64,000 nt of DNA, from positions 1 through 64,000 of the forward strand of contig PLTD01000127.1 of the NCBI GenBank assembly GCA_003165335.1, in the 5' to 3' direction. The position numbers and the translations under genes were made by a program. The notes beneath the pieces are model-generated. The model worked only from the letters and a program-made list of their open reading frames with translations, did not search any database and was not told the origin of the DNA. Source of the DNA: Rhodospirillales bacterium (GTDB lineage: Bacteria > Pseudomonadota > Alphaproteobacteria > BOG-932 > Roseiterribacteraceae). Below, one piece after another: positions 16,642 to 24,429 of this stretch (position 1 is its first letter; each line of letters opens with the position of its first letter).

Positions 16642-17485
16642 GATCGCCGCCATCGTCCTCGAACATTTCGCCCGGCAAAGTGATCTGATAGCGCGCGTCG
16701 AGGCGTCCGCCCGGCACCAGCTGGCGCTTGCCCTTCCCGAGGTCGAGCGCAACAGTATCCAGGTGTTTGCGCCAGGTATGGTGATGGCGATCAGCATACC
16801 AGAGGAATACGCGCCTGACTTTCAAGCTTTTGCATTCTTGCAAAAGCTTGCCGAGCAGTCTTGGCCGCAGATTGGTGAGGCCCTGCATAGCCATGTCGAC
16901 TTGGTGGAATGTCTCGTGCTTCGGGAGTTCATCGATCATCTCCATGATCGCGCGCTCCGGCGATGCCACCCTCAGCGGCCAATCCCAGGGCGCATCCGGC
17001 TCCATGTCCGACGTTGCGTCCTCGGTTCGGCCAGACACAAGATCGTAGCGCCGCCCTTCGACGCCGGTCTCTGAGCCGCCAAAAAGCCTCGTTGAGTGCA
17101 GGTCAAAGCGAGCGGTTGCCGATAATCGAACGAGCCATGCTGGCACTCCCCCACCATATATGTGAATAACCGCTGGACCCGCGGCGCTCACATAGTGGGC
17201 ATACCCGGCGAGTTCGAGCGCCGTCGCTCCTCCAACATGGACAGGGTGCCCCATGATCCGTTGCAGCGACAGGGCGACGACATCCCAGCGAAGGGGTGCG
17301 CCAGGGTGAGGCAGCGGCCGGCGGTAAACGCGGGGCGCCACCCGTTGCAGCCATCCAGATGTCGCATAGTCGCGGATCGATGAGCGTGATAGGCCCTGCG
17401 CCTGCAACCAAGTGCTATCCGCTATAAAGCCGGCCGGCAGCTGGCTTAGGACATGGTTCAGCCTTTGCATCCTTTGTGCGCTCAT
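16631..17485 (-). CDS. AbiEi-family antitoxin (type IV TA)
   Basis: The 284-residue protein matches AbiEi antitoxins. It has an N-terminal winged-helix region (LSQLPAGFIADSTWLQAQGLS, RSSIRDYATSGWLQRVAPRV), then the C-terminal antitoxin domain with HVGGATALELAGYAHYV, LPGE-type turns and VASPERAIMEMIDE. In characterised AbiE systems this protein represses the operon through inverted repeats upstream and neutralises the AbiEii nucleotidyltransferase, protecting against phage. The start at 17485 lies 22 bases from a dyad at 17507-17527. It appears intact while its partner is broken, which is the viable direction of decay. Confidence 0.85.
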   Translation of the reverse strand: MSAQRMQRLNHVLSQLPAGFIADSTWLQAQGLSRSSIRDYATSGWLQRVAPRVYRRPLPHPGAPLRWDVVALSLQRIMGHPVHVGGATALELAGYAHYVSAAGPAVIHIYGGGVPAWLVRLSATARFDLHSTRLFGGSETGVEGRRYDLVSGRTEDATSDMEPDAPWDWPLRVASPERAIMEMIDELPKHETFHQVDMAMQGLTNLRPRLLGKLLQECKSLKVRRVFLWYADRHHHTWRKHLDTVALDLGKGKRQLVPGGRLDARYQITLPGEMFEDDGGDHAG

Positions 17486-17506
17486 AACGCACGTAATATC
17501 AAATTC

Positions 17507-17527
17507 TCAAACTAGGAGCAAGTTTGA
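17507..17527. promoter_or_regulatory. Candidate AbiEi operator
   Basis: TCAAACT (17507-17513) and AGTTTGA (17521-17527) are a perfect 7-bp inverted repeat with a seven-base centre, just upstream of the AbiEi start on the minus strand. AbiEi proteins autorepress through upstream inverted repeats, so this is a reasonable operator. Only position and symmetry support it. Confidence 0.4.
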
Positions 17528-17664
17528 ATATCGAGGATCTTGTGCGTCTAGGACGCCCGAAACCGAGCCATTCCGAACTGAGAGTTTATGACAACATCGA
17601 GCTGCTGCCGCCGACCATGATCATCAGCGGCGGCAGCAGCGCGTATCAAAGTGACGAGCCGTGA
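17524..17664 (+). other. Possible small gene or remnant containing a perfect 13-bp hairpin
   Basis: A TTG-started frame of 46 codons reads NIEDLVRLGRPKPSHSELRV and then YDNIELLPPTMIISGGSS, ending in TGA at 17662. It looks protein-like, but I recognise no family and see no ribosome binding site. Within it GCTGCTGCCGCCG (17601-17613) and its exact complement (17628-17640) form a very stable hairpin with a 14-base loop and no T run. It could be a gene end left by rearrangement, a small protein divergent from AbiEi, or a structured RNA. Confidence 0.3.
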
Positions 17665-17902
17665 AGAGCCAATGCGGACCCAGGGACCCATATGTGTCAC
17701 TATCAGCTGAGCGACCGGCTTTGACGCAACTGCGACTCACTACTGGGTACTCACGTGTTCGCTTTCGCGAAATGGCGAAATTGGCCTCAGTCATCGACTT
17801 GGCGCTATGCTGAAGGGTAGCATTCGGCGGTAGATATCGTGGAAAGCTGCCGTGCGCTCAGTATCGATCGGACGGACCTGTTCCGCCCTGCTCAGGACGC
17901 GA
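17665..17902. other. Gene-free stretch, nothing recognised
   Basis: No convincing open frame, RNA gene or terminator is visible between the small frame at 17524-17664 and the repeat block at 17903. Confidence 0.3.
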
Positions 17903-17994
17903 AACCTCCATTAGAGTATATGTAAAACATCCACTAAAGAATATGTGAGACCTCCGCTAAGGTATATGTGGCACCTCCATTTACGCTGATATTT
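17903..17994. repeat. Four degenerate 23-bp tandem repeats
   Basis: Units begin at 17903, 17926, 17949 and 17972, an exact 23-base period. The first three share the core (C/A)CTCC-CTA---TATATGT: AACCTCCATTAGAGTATATG, AACATCCACTAAAGAATATG and GACCTCCGCTAAGGTATATG. The fourth (CACCTCCATTTACGCTGATA) is more diverged. There are no spacers, so this is not a CRISPR array. The block is AT-richer than its surroundings and lies about 215 bases before the AlpA-type regulator. Binding sites for a regulator, excisionase or integrase arm domain are possible. Confidence 0.6.
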
Positions 17995-18207
17995 CTAACA
18001 GGACCTCACTCATCGGGTACAGGGAGCCGGCTGAGTTGAGGGGTTCCCGTCCGGTTCAGGGGTGTCCGGTTGCGAAATCCCGCCCGGCCCAACCTACCTT
18101 TATTCCGCCTCTTCTATGCTATTGTGGTACCTACGAAATTCGGCTCTTGCAGACGTTTCTGCGCGCACCAATGTCGATTCCATAAGCACAGCGGCGAAGG
18201 TCCGAAT

Positions 18208-18459
18208 ATGCCCGAGACAGACAGATTCCTGCGTATGCATTCCGTGCTGGAGCGCGTCGGCTTCAGCCGAACCACGCTCTACCGGAAAATGCAGGAAGGA
18301 ACGTTTCCGCGTCAGGTGCAGATCAGCGACTATTGTCGCGGCTGGCGCGAGTTCGCGATTAACCGCTGGATGGCGGATCCCGCATCCTACAGGGAACGCG
18401 ATGGCGCGGCCGACCGAGGGGACCCGCCTGACAATGTCGCGCTGCGCCGCGCCGATTGA
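18208..18459 (+). CDS. AlpA-family regulator
   Basis: The 83-residue protein has the AlpA/MerR-like helix-turn-helix pattern: RFLRMHSVLERVGFSRTTLYRKM, then EGTFPRQVQIS and WREFAINRWMADP. AlpA proteins from P4-like prophages and islands activate integrase or excision genes and can serve as recombination directionality factors. The ATG at 18208 is chosen because the domain starts there; the frame is open further upstream without homology. Its last 73 bases overlap the 3' end of the integrase gene on the other strand. Its position beside the integrase supports a role in excision control. Confidence 0.8.
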   Translation: MPETDRFLRMHSVLERVGFSRTTLYRKMQEGTFPRQVQISDYCRGWREFAINRWMADPASYRERDGAADRGDPPDNVALRRAD

Positions 18460-19721
18460 TCCGTCGGTCCAGGGGATGAACCATCTTTCCCCGCGATAAT
18501 CGCGCCTAAGCGGCTTCCCCAAGTGTCCAGAGCGAGCTTCTTTTCAACGTCGTATCCATAACGATCATAGACGGCAGTCACATTGGGTTCGGCGTGATTG
18601 AGGATTTTTCCGACTACAAGGCGGTAGATCCCCATGCTGGTCATATGACTGGCGGCCGTACGGCGCAGATCATGAGGTGTCGCGTCGGTCAATCCCAGCG
18701 TGGCGAGATTCTTCCGAAAGGCATGGTCAACCGCCGGTCCGGTAATCGGCGATTTTTCGTGGGGCGAAGGGAACAGCCAACGAGACGGTTGAACGTCGGC
18801 TGGCAATCCGGCCCTGGTGCGCCGTTTGTTGATGCCGTCGACGCGGTCTCGTTCGGCTTGCCGAATTTCTTTCAACAGCGAAATTGCAAGCGGCGACAAG
18901 GGAACCCGGTGCGGCATCCTGTTTTTTGCTTTGGCGGCCGGAATTGTCCAAACATTCCCTTCCGTGACATCGAATTCCGCCCATTCGGCGGCGATGACTT
19001 CGCCTTTCCGCTGGGCGGTCGCGAGCTGTAACTTAAGGGCGAGTGCTACCTGCCGTGACATTTTCAGGTCCGGGCTTTCTAACCCCTTCCAAAGCTCGCA
19101 GACTTCCGCGGCGCTCAGAACACGGTCCCGGCGATTTTCCTCCGAGGGAGCTCCAACATTGGCGCAAGGGTTTGCGGACACGATGTCGCGCGATACCGCC
19201 CAAGAGAACATCTTGCGAATTGCAGCTAATGTCCGGTTAGCCTGGATCGGGGCGCCACGGCTAACAATGCCGTCCAACAGGGCAACCACGTCGCGGCGGA
19301 CGATCGCCTTGGCCTTCTTGCGGCCCCAAACCGGCACTACATCTTTTTTTAAGATGCGCTCGTCCTCGCCAGCACTGCGCTTGCGCGGTTGCGCCCATAG
19401 CCGCAGATAGTCGTCAACCAAATCTGAAACGCTCTCCGCAATCCGCTCTTGCCGGTTTTTTTCGACATTCGCAGCGCCGGGGTCGGTGCCGTCCCGCAGA
19501 GCCTTCTTGGCGTTCCCCAAGGCGATGTTTGCGTCAGCCAGGCTCATCGCGGGATAAGACCCCAGTGTCATCCGGCGCGCTCTGTCCTCGAAGCGATACA
19601 TCCACACCCACGACTTGATGCCACGCGGCGTCACACGCATCCCGAACCCGTCACCGTCCCACACCTCATACCGTTTCGTCTTGCAACGAAGAGCGGCAAT
19701 CGACTTGTCAGTGAGCTTCAT
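18387..19721 (-). CDS. P4-type tyrosine integrase
   Basis: The 444-residue protein starts at the ATG at 19721 with the typical DUF4102 arm-binding domain (MKLTDKSIAALRCKTKRYEV, GFGMRVTPRGIKSWVWMYRF). It continues with a SAM-like core-binding domain and the catalytic domain: Arg in ATAQRKGE, HDLRR, the later His in LNHAEPN, and Tyr in YDRYGY. All catalytic residues look present, so it may be active. It would integrate the element at the 3' end of a tRNA gene, and a tRNA-Thr 3' fragment lies 174 bases upstream of its start. The C-terminus has a low-complexity Ser/Pro/Arg tail that runs into the antisense of the AlpA gene; the native end may have been lost. Confidence 0.9.
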   Translation of the reverse strand: MKLTDKSIAALRCKTKRYEVWDGDGFGMRVTPRGIKSWVWMYRFEDRARRMTLGSYPAMSLADANIALGNAKKALRDGTDPGAANVEKNRQERIAESVSDLVDDYLRLWAQPRKRSAGEDERILKKDVVPVWGRKKAKAIVRRDVVALLDGIVSRGAPIQANRTLAAIRKMFSWAVSRDIVSANPCANVGAPSEENRRDRVLSAAEVCELWKGLESPDLKMSRQVALALKLQLATAQRKGEVIAAEWAEFDVTEGNVWTIPAAKAKNRMPHRVPLSPLAISLLKEIRQAERDRVDGINKRRTRAGLPADVQPSRWLFPSPHEKSPITGPAVDHAFRKNLATLGLTDATPHDLRRTAASHMTSMGIYRLVVGKILNHAEPNVTAVYDRYGYDVEKKLALDTWGSRLGAIIAGKDGSSPGPTDQSARRSATLSGGSPRSAAPSRSL

Positions 19722-19894
19722 GGGAGGTCCTCTGTCCTTGCTACCCCAAGGGTAATTTGGGGTGGCAAAATCTGATTCACTGTATGAAACTACCTGAAAC
19801 AGGGTAGCATAGGAAGTGTTCAAAAACAGCAGGAAGTCTGGAATTCTTCTTGTTTCAGACGGTGCCTCTAGGTATCAGAAAATCTCAATATTGT

Positions 19895-19943
19895 CCGATT
19901 TGTAATCGGTAGGTCTGCGGTTCAAATCCGCGTTTCGGCACCA
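19895..19943 (+). other. 3' half of a tRNA-Thr(TGT) gene: island attachment site
   Basis: The bases read as a tRNA 3' half: anticodon arm CCGA-TTTGTAA-TCGG with anticodon TGT, variable loop, T arm with TTCAAAT, acceptor strand TTTCGGC, discriminator A and CCA. The matching 5' acceptor GCCGAAA and the D arm are missing upstream, where the sequence becomes AT-rich and unrelated. P4-type integrases use exactly this part of a tRNA gene and duplicate it on integration. With the integrase to the left, the island should extend leftward and the complete tRNA should lie beyond the window start. Confidence 0.8.
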
Positions 19944-19967
19944 TTTCTCCTCACGATCTCTCTTGCG

Positions 19968-20665
19968 TCATCGTGCGATAGGACTCTGCGCATAAAGCTG
20001 CCGGTCAGGCTTAGGATAGGCTTCGAAACCGCTGGCCGATTGTTCGATCGTGGCCTGGACGATCGAACCGACCAAAGCATAGCCCTTGTCGGTCAAATGG
20101 ATTCCGTCCTGAAAGTACTCCGGGTTCTTATAGGCCCCGTTTGCGCCGAGTGCCGGGTTGGCGGCGACATCGATCAGCCCGTCGGCGAAATCGGAGCAAA
20201 AGGCGCGGATCATCGCGTTATAGGGGTTCTTGTCCTGGTCGTCTTCGACACGGGAGATCATCGTCATCACAAAGATCTTGAAACCCAGCCGGCGTTCGTT
20301 CCGGGAGAATTGCCTCAGGACCGAAAATATCTGCTGCGGGGTCTCGTGGTGGCCGGCCAGGTCGTTCGTCCCAGCCCAGACGACCGCCACGTTCAGGCCC
20401 GATCCGCGCAGCGGGTTCAGCGTCCGGTCGGCATCTGCCGCTATCTCGGTCAACGTCTTTCCGCTGACGCCTATATTGAAGCTGTTCCAGGCTTTGCCAT
20501 GCCAGGGCGTCAGATTGACGTAGTGCGTGTAGGGATGGGAGCCCAGAAGCCCGGTGGTCAGCGAATCGCCGACATAGACGATCGTTGGCGCCGGTACGGG
20601 CCCGCCCCCGCCGGGAGGGCGGCGAGGGCGAAGGCAATCGTCAAAATGCGGGAATATTTCGTCAT
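19968..20665 (-). pseudogene. SGNH/GDSL hydrolase, frameshifted after the signal peptide
   Basis: The signal peptide frame starts at the ATG at 20665 (MTKYSRILTIAFALAALPAG). The catalytic frame continues one base off with PAPTIVYVGDSLTTG (block I, nucleophile Ser), NIGVSGKTL (block II), VVWAGTNDLA (block III) and DGIHLTDKGY (block V, Asp-x-x-His). All active-site blocks are present. One extra G in the GGGGG run near 20605-20609 would join the frames, so this may be a sequencing error in a homopolymer rather than a dead gene. SGNH enzymes are periplasmic esterases or lipases. It is the first chromosomal gene right of the attachment site. Confidence 0.75.
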
Positions 20666-20747
20666 TCCGCCGGCCAACCTGTTCCCCCTGTCTGCGGCGA
20701 AACAGATTAAACGAACGGCCTCCCGACGCCAGTCTTGATCCTGCGGC

Positions 20748-21704
20748 CTATTCCGCCGCAGTTGCCAGGATGGCGGCGGCGTTCGACGCGGCGAGGGCTT
20801 TCTTCACCTTGTCATGCTCATAGGTTTCGCCCGGCTTGCCGAACAAGACCACGATCTTCTGCCAAAGGCCGGGTGCGCGGATCAGGTCCACCAGCAGAGG
20901 TTTGAACTCGAATGCCCAAATCTTGAACGGGTCATAGGTGTTCAGTTCTTTGGTGATGCCGTATTTGATCGGCTCTTCGTTCGGCATCATGAAGGTTCCC
21001 AGCAGCCGATCCCAGATCACCGTCATCCCACCATAGTTCTTGTCGATATATTGCGGGTTGCAGGCGTGATGCAGGCCGTGATTGGTGGGCGAGCAAAGCA
21101 CCTCGTCGAACCAACCCATCCGGCCGATCCGCTGTGTGTGGATGAAAGTCTGGAAGGAAATGCCCTTCGCCAACAGAAGGAACGCAATCGGCCCGAAGCC
21201 CAGCATCGCCAGCGGAATTGCGGTCAAGGCCTTATAGGCCCAGGTGAATGGCGTCAGCCGCCACGAGGTAAAGAACTCATAATCGCGCGAACTGTGATGG
21301 ATCGAGTGATCCGCCCAAAACACCCGCACCTCATGTCCCAGCCGGTGGTAGATGTAATGCCAGAATTCCGCCGCTAGAAAATAAAGCGGCAGGGTGTAGA
21401 CATTGAACGGGATGTGCCAGTGGCTGATCCGCGACCCTAAATAGAGCGCAGCCAATATCCCGGCATTTCCGACGACGCCGTCGATCAGAATCGCATGCAC
21501 AAACAGGACGAAATTCGCCGGGGCGTCGCGCGACACCAGCTTGCGGGGCTTATCGCTTTTGCGGTGCTCCCACCAACCGGCGATCGACAACAGAATTTCG
21601 GCTGAAATGAGAACAGTCAGAATCGAGGCTGTTCCCTGCGCCCAATATTTCAAGAATTCCGCGACCTCCGGTTCCCCGATCGCTGTGATTTGCGCCCAGT
21701 CCAT
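20748..21704 (-). CDS. Sterol desaturase/fatty acid hydroxylase family membrane enzyme
   Basis: The 318-residue membrane protein has the three histidine boxes of the family: HYIYHRLGH (His116, 120, 124), HSIHH (133-137) and NHGLHH (209-213). They bind a di-iron centre that hydroxylates or desaturates lipids with O2. Several hydrophobic segments flank them (LFVHAILIDGVVGNAGILAA, IPLAMLGFGPIAFLLLAKG). Bacterial members are highly diverse and the substrate cannot be deduced. The C-terminal 60 residues after the boxes are hydrophilic. A 22-bp palindrome sits 63 bases upstream of the start, so expression is probably controlled by a dimeric repressor. Confidence 0.9.
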   Translation of the reverse strand: MDWAQITAIGEPEVAEFLKYWAQGTASILTVLISAEILLSIAGWWEHRKSDKPRKLVSRDAPANFVLFVHAILIDGVVGNAGILAALYLGSRISHWHIPFNVYTLPLYFLAAEFWHYIYHRLGHEVRVFWADHSIHHSSRDYEFFTSWRLTPFTWAYKALTAIPLAMLGFGPIAFLLLAKGISFQTFIHTQRIGRMGWFDEVLCSPTNHGLHHACNPQYIDKNYGGMTVIWDRLLGTFMMPNEEPIKYGITKELNTYDPFKIWAFEFKPLLVDLIRAPGLWQKIVVLFGKPGETYEHDKVKKALAASNAAAILATAAE

Positions 21705-21766
21705 CTGCTTCCTCCTGCAGGGTCCTGCCGCCGATAGTCATAACGGCGGCTTCGTCTTATGATGGA

Positions 21767-21788
21767 ACTATGTGGTGCACCATATAGT
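21767..21788. promoter_or_regulatory. Near-perfect 22-bp palindrome, probable repressor operator
   Basis: The inverted repeat has arms ACTATRTGGTG/CACCAYATAGT with a single mismatched pair. Length and symmetry suit a TetR-family dimer. It lies between the divergent genes at 21704 (minus) and 21930 (plus), 63 and 142 bases from their starts. No regulator gene is adjacent, and I saw no second copy in the window. Confidence 0.6.
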
Positions 21789-21929
21789 CGTGTCAATGAT
21801 CACACATGTCGCAGTCACATTTGCCGCAGGCAGCCTGCAATGACCACGAAACCCAGTTCCAACTGTCGACTTATTGCCCTGCGGCTGCGCATAATCCGGA
21901 AGTGATTCCGACAGGATTGCGAAACCTCC

Positions 21930-22535
21930 GTGAACATTCCCACCTCGCCGATCGTCGCCGCCAAGGCGCTGTTTGCCAATCAGGCGGCCTATGCTGCAAA
22001 TCCCGATCCTGCGGCGCTCGCGGTTAATAAGATTGCCCTTATTCTGGCCTGGAACGGGCCGCTCTATCCCGTCTATGTCGTGTTTCTGCTCGGCCGCGAC
22101 GCATTGCCCTGGTCGCTACTGACGTTGCCGATCAGCCCATTTTTCTATGCCATCCCCTGGTTGTCGCGGCAAAGCTCGCGGGCCGGGCGCATCGTCATGC
22201 CGCTGATCGGGGCGACTAATACGATCTGGTGCATGAAGCTGTTCGGTGCTCCGTCCGGTGTCGGTACTTTTCTTTACCCCTGCATCATGCTGGCTGCTCT
22301 TCTGTACCGGCAGAGCGAGCGCGGGCTGATGCTGCCTCTGGTCGGGCTGATGGTTGCGCTGGAGTTTTTGCCCGATTCGGTCATCGGCGCGCCGATCATG
22401 ACGCTTACGGCCGTGGAATCCGCCCATCTAGCCGCTTTGAATGAGGGCAGCGTCGCTTTCCTGCTCGCCTTCATCGTCTTTCAATTGGTCAATATTGCCC
22501 GCGACCCCGAAGCCAATCTTGGGTCAGCGCTCTAA
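21930..22535 (+). CDS. Multi-pass membrane protein of unknown function
   Basis: The 201-residue protein (GTG start at 21930) has about five hydrophobic segments: LILAWNGPLYPVYVVFLLG, LLTLPISPFFYAIPWL, VGTFLYPCIMLAALLY, LMLPLVGLMVALEFL and SVAFLLAFIVFQLV. It would lie in the inner membrane. I do not recognise the family. The start has no strong ribosome binding site, but the reading matches the conserved-looking N-terminus. It shares an intergenic region with the sterol desaturase-family gene and the palindrome. It is followed after 39 bases by the M3 peptidase gene. Confidence 0.65.
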   Translation: MNIPTSPIVAAKALFANQAAYAANPDPAALAVNKIALILAWNGPLYPVYVVFLLGRDALPWSLLTLPISPFFYAIPWLSRQSSRAGRIVMPLIGATNTIWCMKLFGAPSGVGTFLYPCIMLAALLYRQSERGLMLPLVGLMVALEFLPDSVIGAPIMTLTAVESAHLAALNEGSVAFLLAFIVFQLVNIARDPEANLGSAL

Positions 22536-22574
22536 ATGCCCATATCGCCTGCGGGCGAACATCGGAGACTGACT

Positions 22575-24401
22575 ATGGTTAGAATCGGCGCGTATCTGGA
22601 TCAGGCGGGTCAAACTGCAGCAGGGACGGCGGAGGCGCTCCCGAACTGGGACCTCACCGATCTTTACCCCGCGCCCGATTCTTCCGAACTGGCGGCCGAT
22701 CTCGACCGTGCAGCCGCGGCGGCGAAGGATTTCGCCGCTACCTATCAAGGCAAGATTGCCGGCCTCAGCGGCAAAAAACTGGCGGAAGCGATCAAGGCCT
22801 ATGAGGGCCTGGACGAGCTTCTCTCGAAGGCGATGAGCTATGCCGGGCTGGTCTATGCCGGAGACAATGAAGACCCTGAGATCGGCAAATTTTATCAGGG
22901 CATCACCGAGCGCGTGAACGGCATCACCGCCGATCTCATCTTCTTTACGCTGGAATTGAACCGGATTGAGGAATTCGATCTGAAGCAAAAGCTTACCGAC
23001 CCGGCTTTGTCGCATTACGCGCCCTGGATCGCCACAGCGCGGTTGTTCCGCCCGCATATTCTGTCCGACGAAGCCGAACGGCTCCTGCACGAACGTCATG
23101 TTACCGGGGCAGGGGCTTGGTGCCGACTTTTCGATCAGACGATCGCGGCGATGCGGTTTGACGTGTCGGGAGTAGAACTACCGGTAAGCGATGCGCTGAA
23201 CCTGCTCTCGGACCCCGACCGCGCCAAGCGCAGGTCTGCCGGCGAGGCGATCGGTGCTGGTTTCGACAAGCAGATCCGAACTTACGCACTCATTACTTCG
23301 ACCCTGGCCAAGGACAAGCAGATCGACGACAAGTGGCGCAATTATGCGCGGCCTGTGTCGTACCGTAACCTGTCCAACCAGATAGAGGATGCGGTCGTCG
23401 ATGCGCTGGCCACTGCGGTCAAGGCCTCATATGGCAATCTTTCGCATCGCTATTACCGTCTGAAGGCGCGCTGGCTGAACCCCGAAGCCTCAGAGCCGAT
23501 GCTGGATTATTTCGATCGCAATGCGCCCTTGCCCGGCGACCCGGACCGGCATTTCAGCTGGGCCGAGGCACGCGGCCTGGTGCTCGAGGCCTACGGAGCC
23601 TTCTCGCCACGTATGGCAGCCGTCGGACAGCGATTCTTCGATAACCCCTGGATCGATGCGCCGGTCCGCCCAGGCAAGCAGTCAGGGGCCTTCGCCCATC
23701 CGGTGGTGCCCAGCGTGCACCCCTATCTGCTGCTGAACTATCATGGCAGGGCGCGCGACGTGATGACCTTGGCGCACGAACTGGGCCACGGCGTGCATCA
23801 GGTGCTGGCGGGACCGCAAGGTCATCTGATGTCCAACACCCCGCTGACCCTGGCAGAGACAGCCAGCGTATTCGGCGAGATGCTGACTTTTCGCGCCTTG
23901 CTGGCGCGGACCGAGAACCCGGCCGAACGGCGCTTTCTGCTGGCCAGCAAGGTCGAAGACATGCTGAACACTGTTGTGCGTCAGACCGCCTTTTATGATT
24001 TCGAAACGCGCGTTCACGCGGCGCGGCGCGACGGGGAATTGACGGCAGACCAACTGGGAGAAATCTGGCTCGCAGTACAGCGCGAAAGCCTGGGGCCGGC
24101 GCTACGCTTCGATGAGGGATATCGCCATTATTGGGCCTATATCCCGCATTTCGTCCATACACCCTTCTATGTTTATGCCTATGCCTTCGGCGACTGCCTG
24201 GTGAACGCGCTTTACGCGGTTTACCAACAGGGCGATTCCGGCTTTGCGGAACGGTATCTGGATATGCTGGCCGCGGGCGGCACCAAAACTCATCACGAGC
24301 TTTTGGCGCCGTTCGCGCTCGATGCCGCCGATCCCGATTTCTGGCACAAGGGGCTCGGCATAATCGGCGGCTTCATCGACGAGTTGGAGCGGCTCGGCTA
24401 A
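22575..24401 (+). CDS. pepF: M3-family oligoendopeptidase F
   Basis: The 608-residue protein matches oligoendopeptidase F in length. It has the N-terminal helical region (LPNWDLTDLYPAPDSSEL), the zinc motif HELGH (residues 401-405) in VMTLAHELGHGVHQVL, the third ligand Glu in the following LAETASVFGEM helix, and a C-terminal YIPHFVHTPFYVYAYAFGD segment typical of PepF. The enzyme cleaves short peptides in the cytoplasm. The ATG at 22575 is seven bases after GGAG; an upstream in-frame ATG at 22536 has no ribosome binding site. Confidence 0.93.
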   Translation: MVRIGAYLDQAGQTAAGTAEALPNWDLTDLYPAPDSSELAADLDRAAAAAKDFAATYQGKIAGLSGKKLAEAIKAYEGLDELLSKAMSYAGLVYAGDNEDPEIGKFYQGITERVNGITADLIFFTLELNRIEEFDLKQKLTDPALSHYAPWIATARLFRPHILSDEAERLLHERHVTGAGAWCRLFDQTIAAMRFDVSGVELPVSDALNLLSDPDRAKRRSAGEAIGAGFDKQIRTYALITSTLAKDKQIDDKWRNYARPVSYRNLSNQIEDAVVDALATAVKASYGNLSHRYYRLKARWLNPEASEPMLDYFDRNAPLPGDPDRHFSWAEARGLVLEAYGAFSPRMAAVGQRFFDNPWIDAPVRPGKQSGAFAHPVVPSVHPYLLLNYHGRARDVMTLAHELGHGVHQVLAGPQGHLMSNTPLTLAETASVFGEMLTFRALLARTENPAERRFLLASKVEDMLNTVVRQTAFYDFETRVHAARRDGELTADQLGEIWLAVQRESLGPALRFDEGYRHYWAYIPHFVHTPFYVYAYAFGDCLVNALYAVYQQGDSGFAERYLDMLAAGGTKTHHELLAPFALDAADPDFWHKGLGIIGGFIDELERLG

Positions 24402-24429
24402 AGGCCCAGCCACCCCCGCTCCATCCGGA

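Noticed and set aside
17903-17994. Possible CRISPR array
   Set aside because: The repeats are directly adjacent with a 23-base period and no spacers, and no cas genes are present.
19895-19943. Complete tRNA-Thr gene
   Set aside because: The 5' acceptor strand and D arm are absent upstream, so it is only a 3' half.
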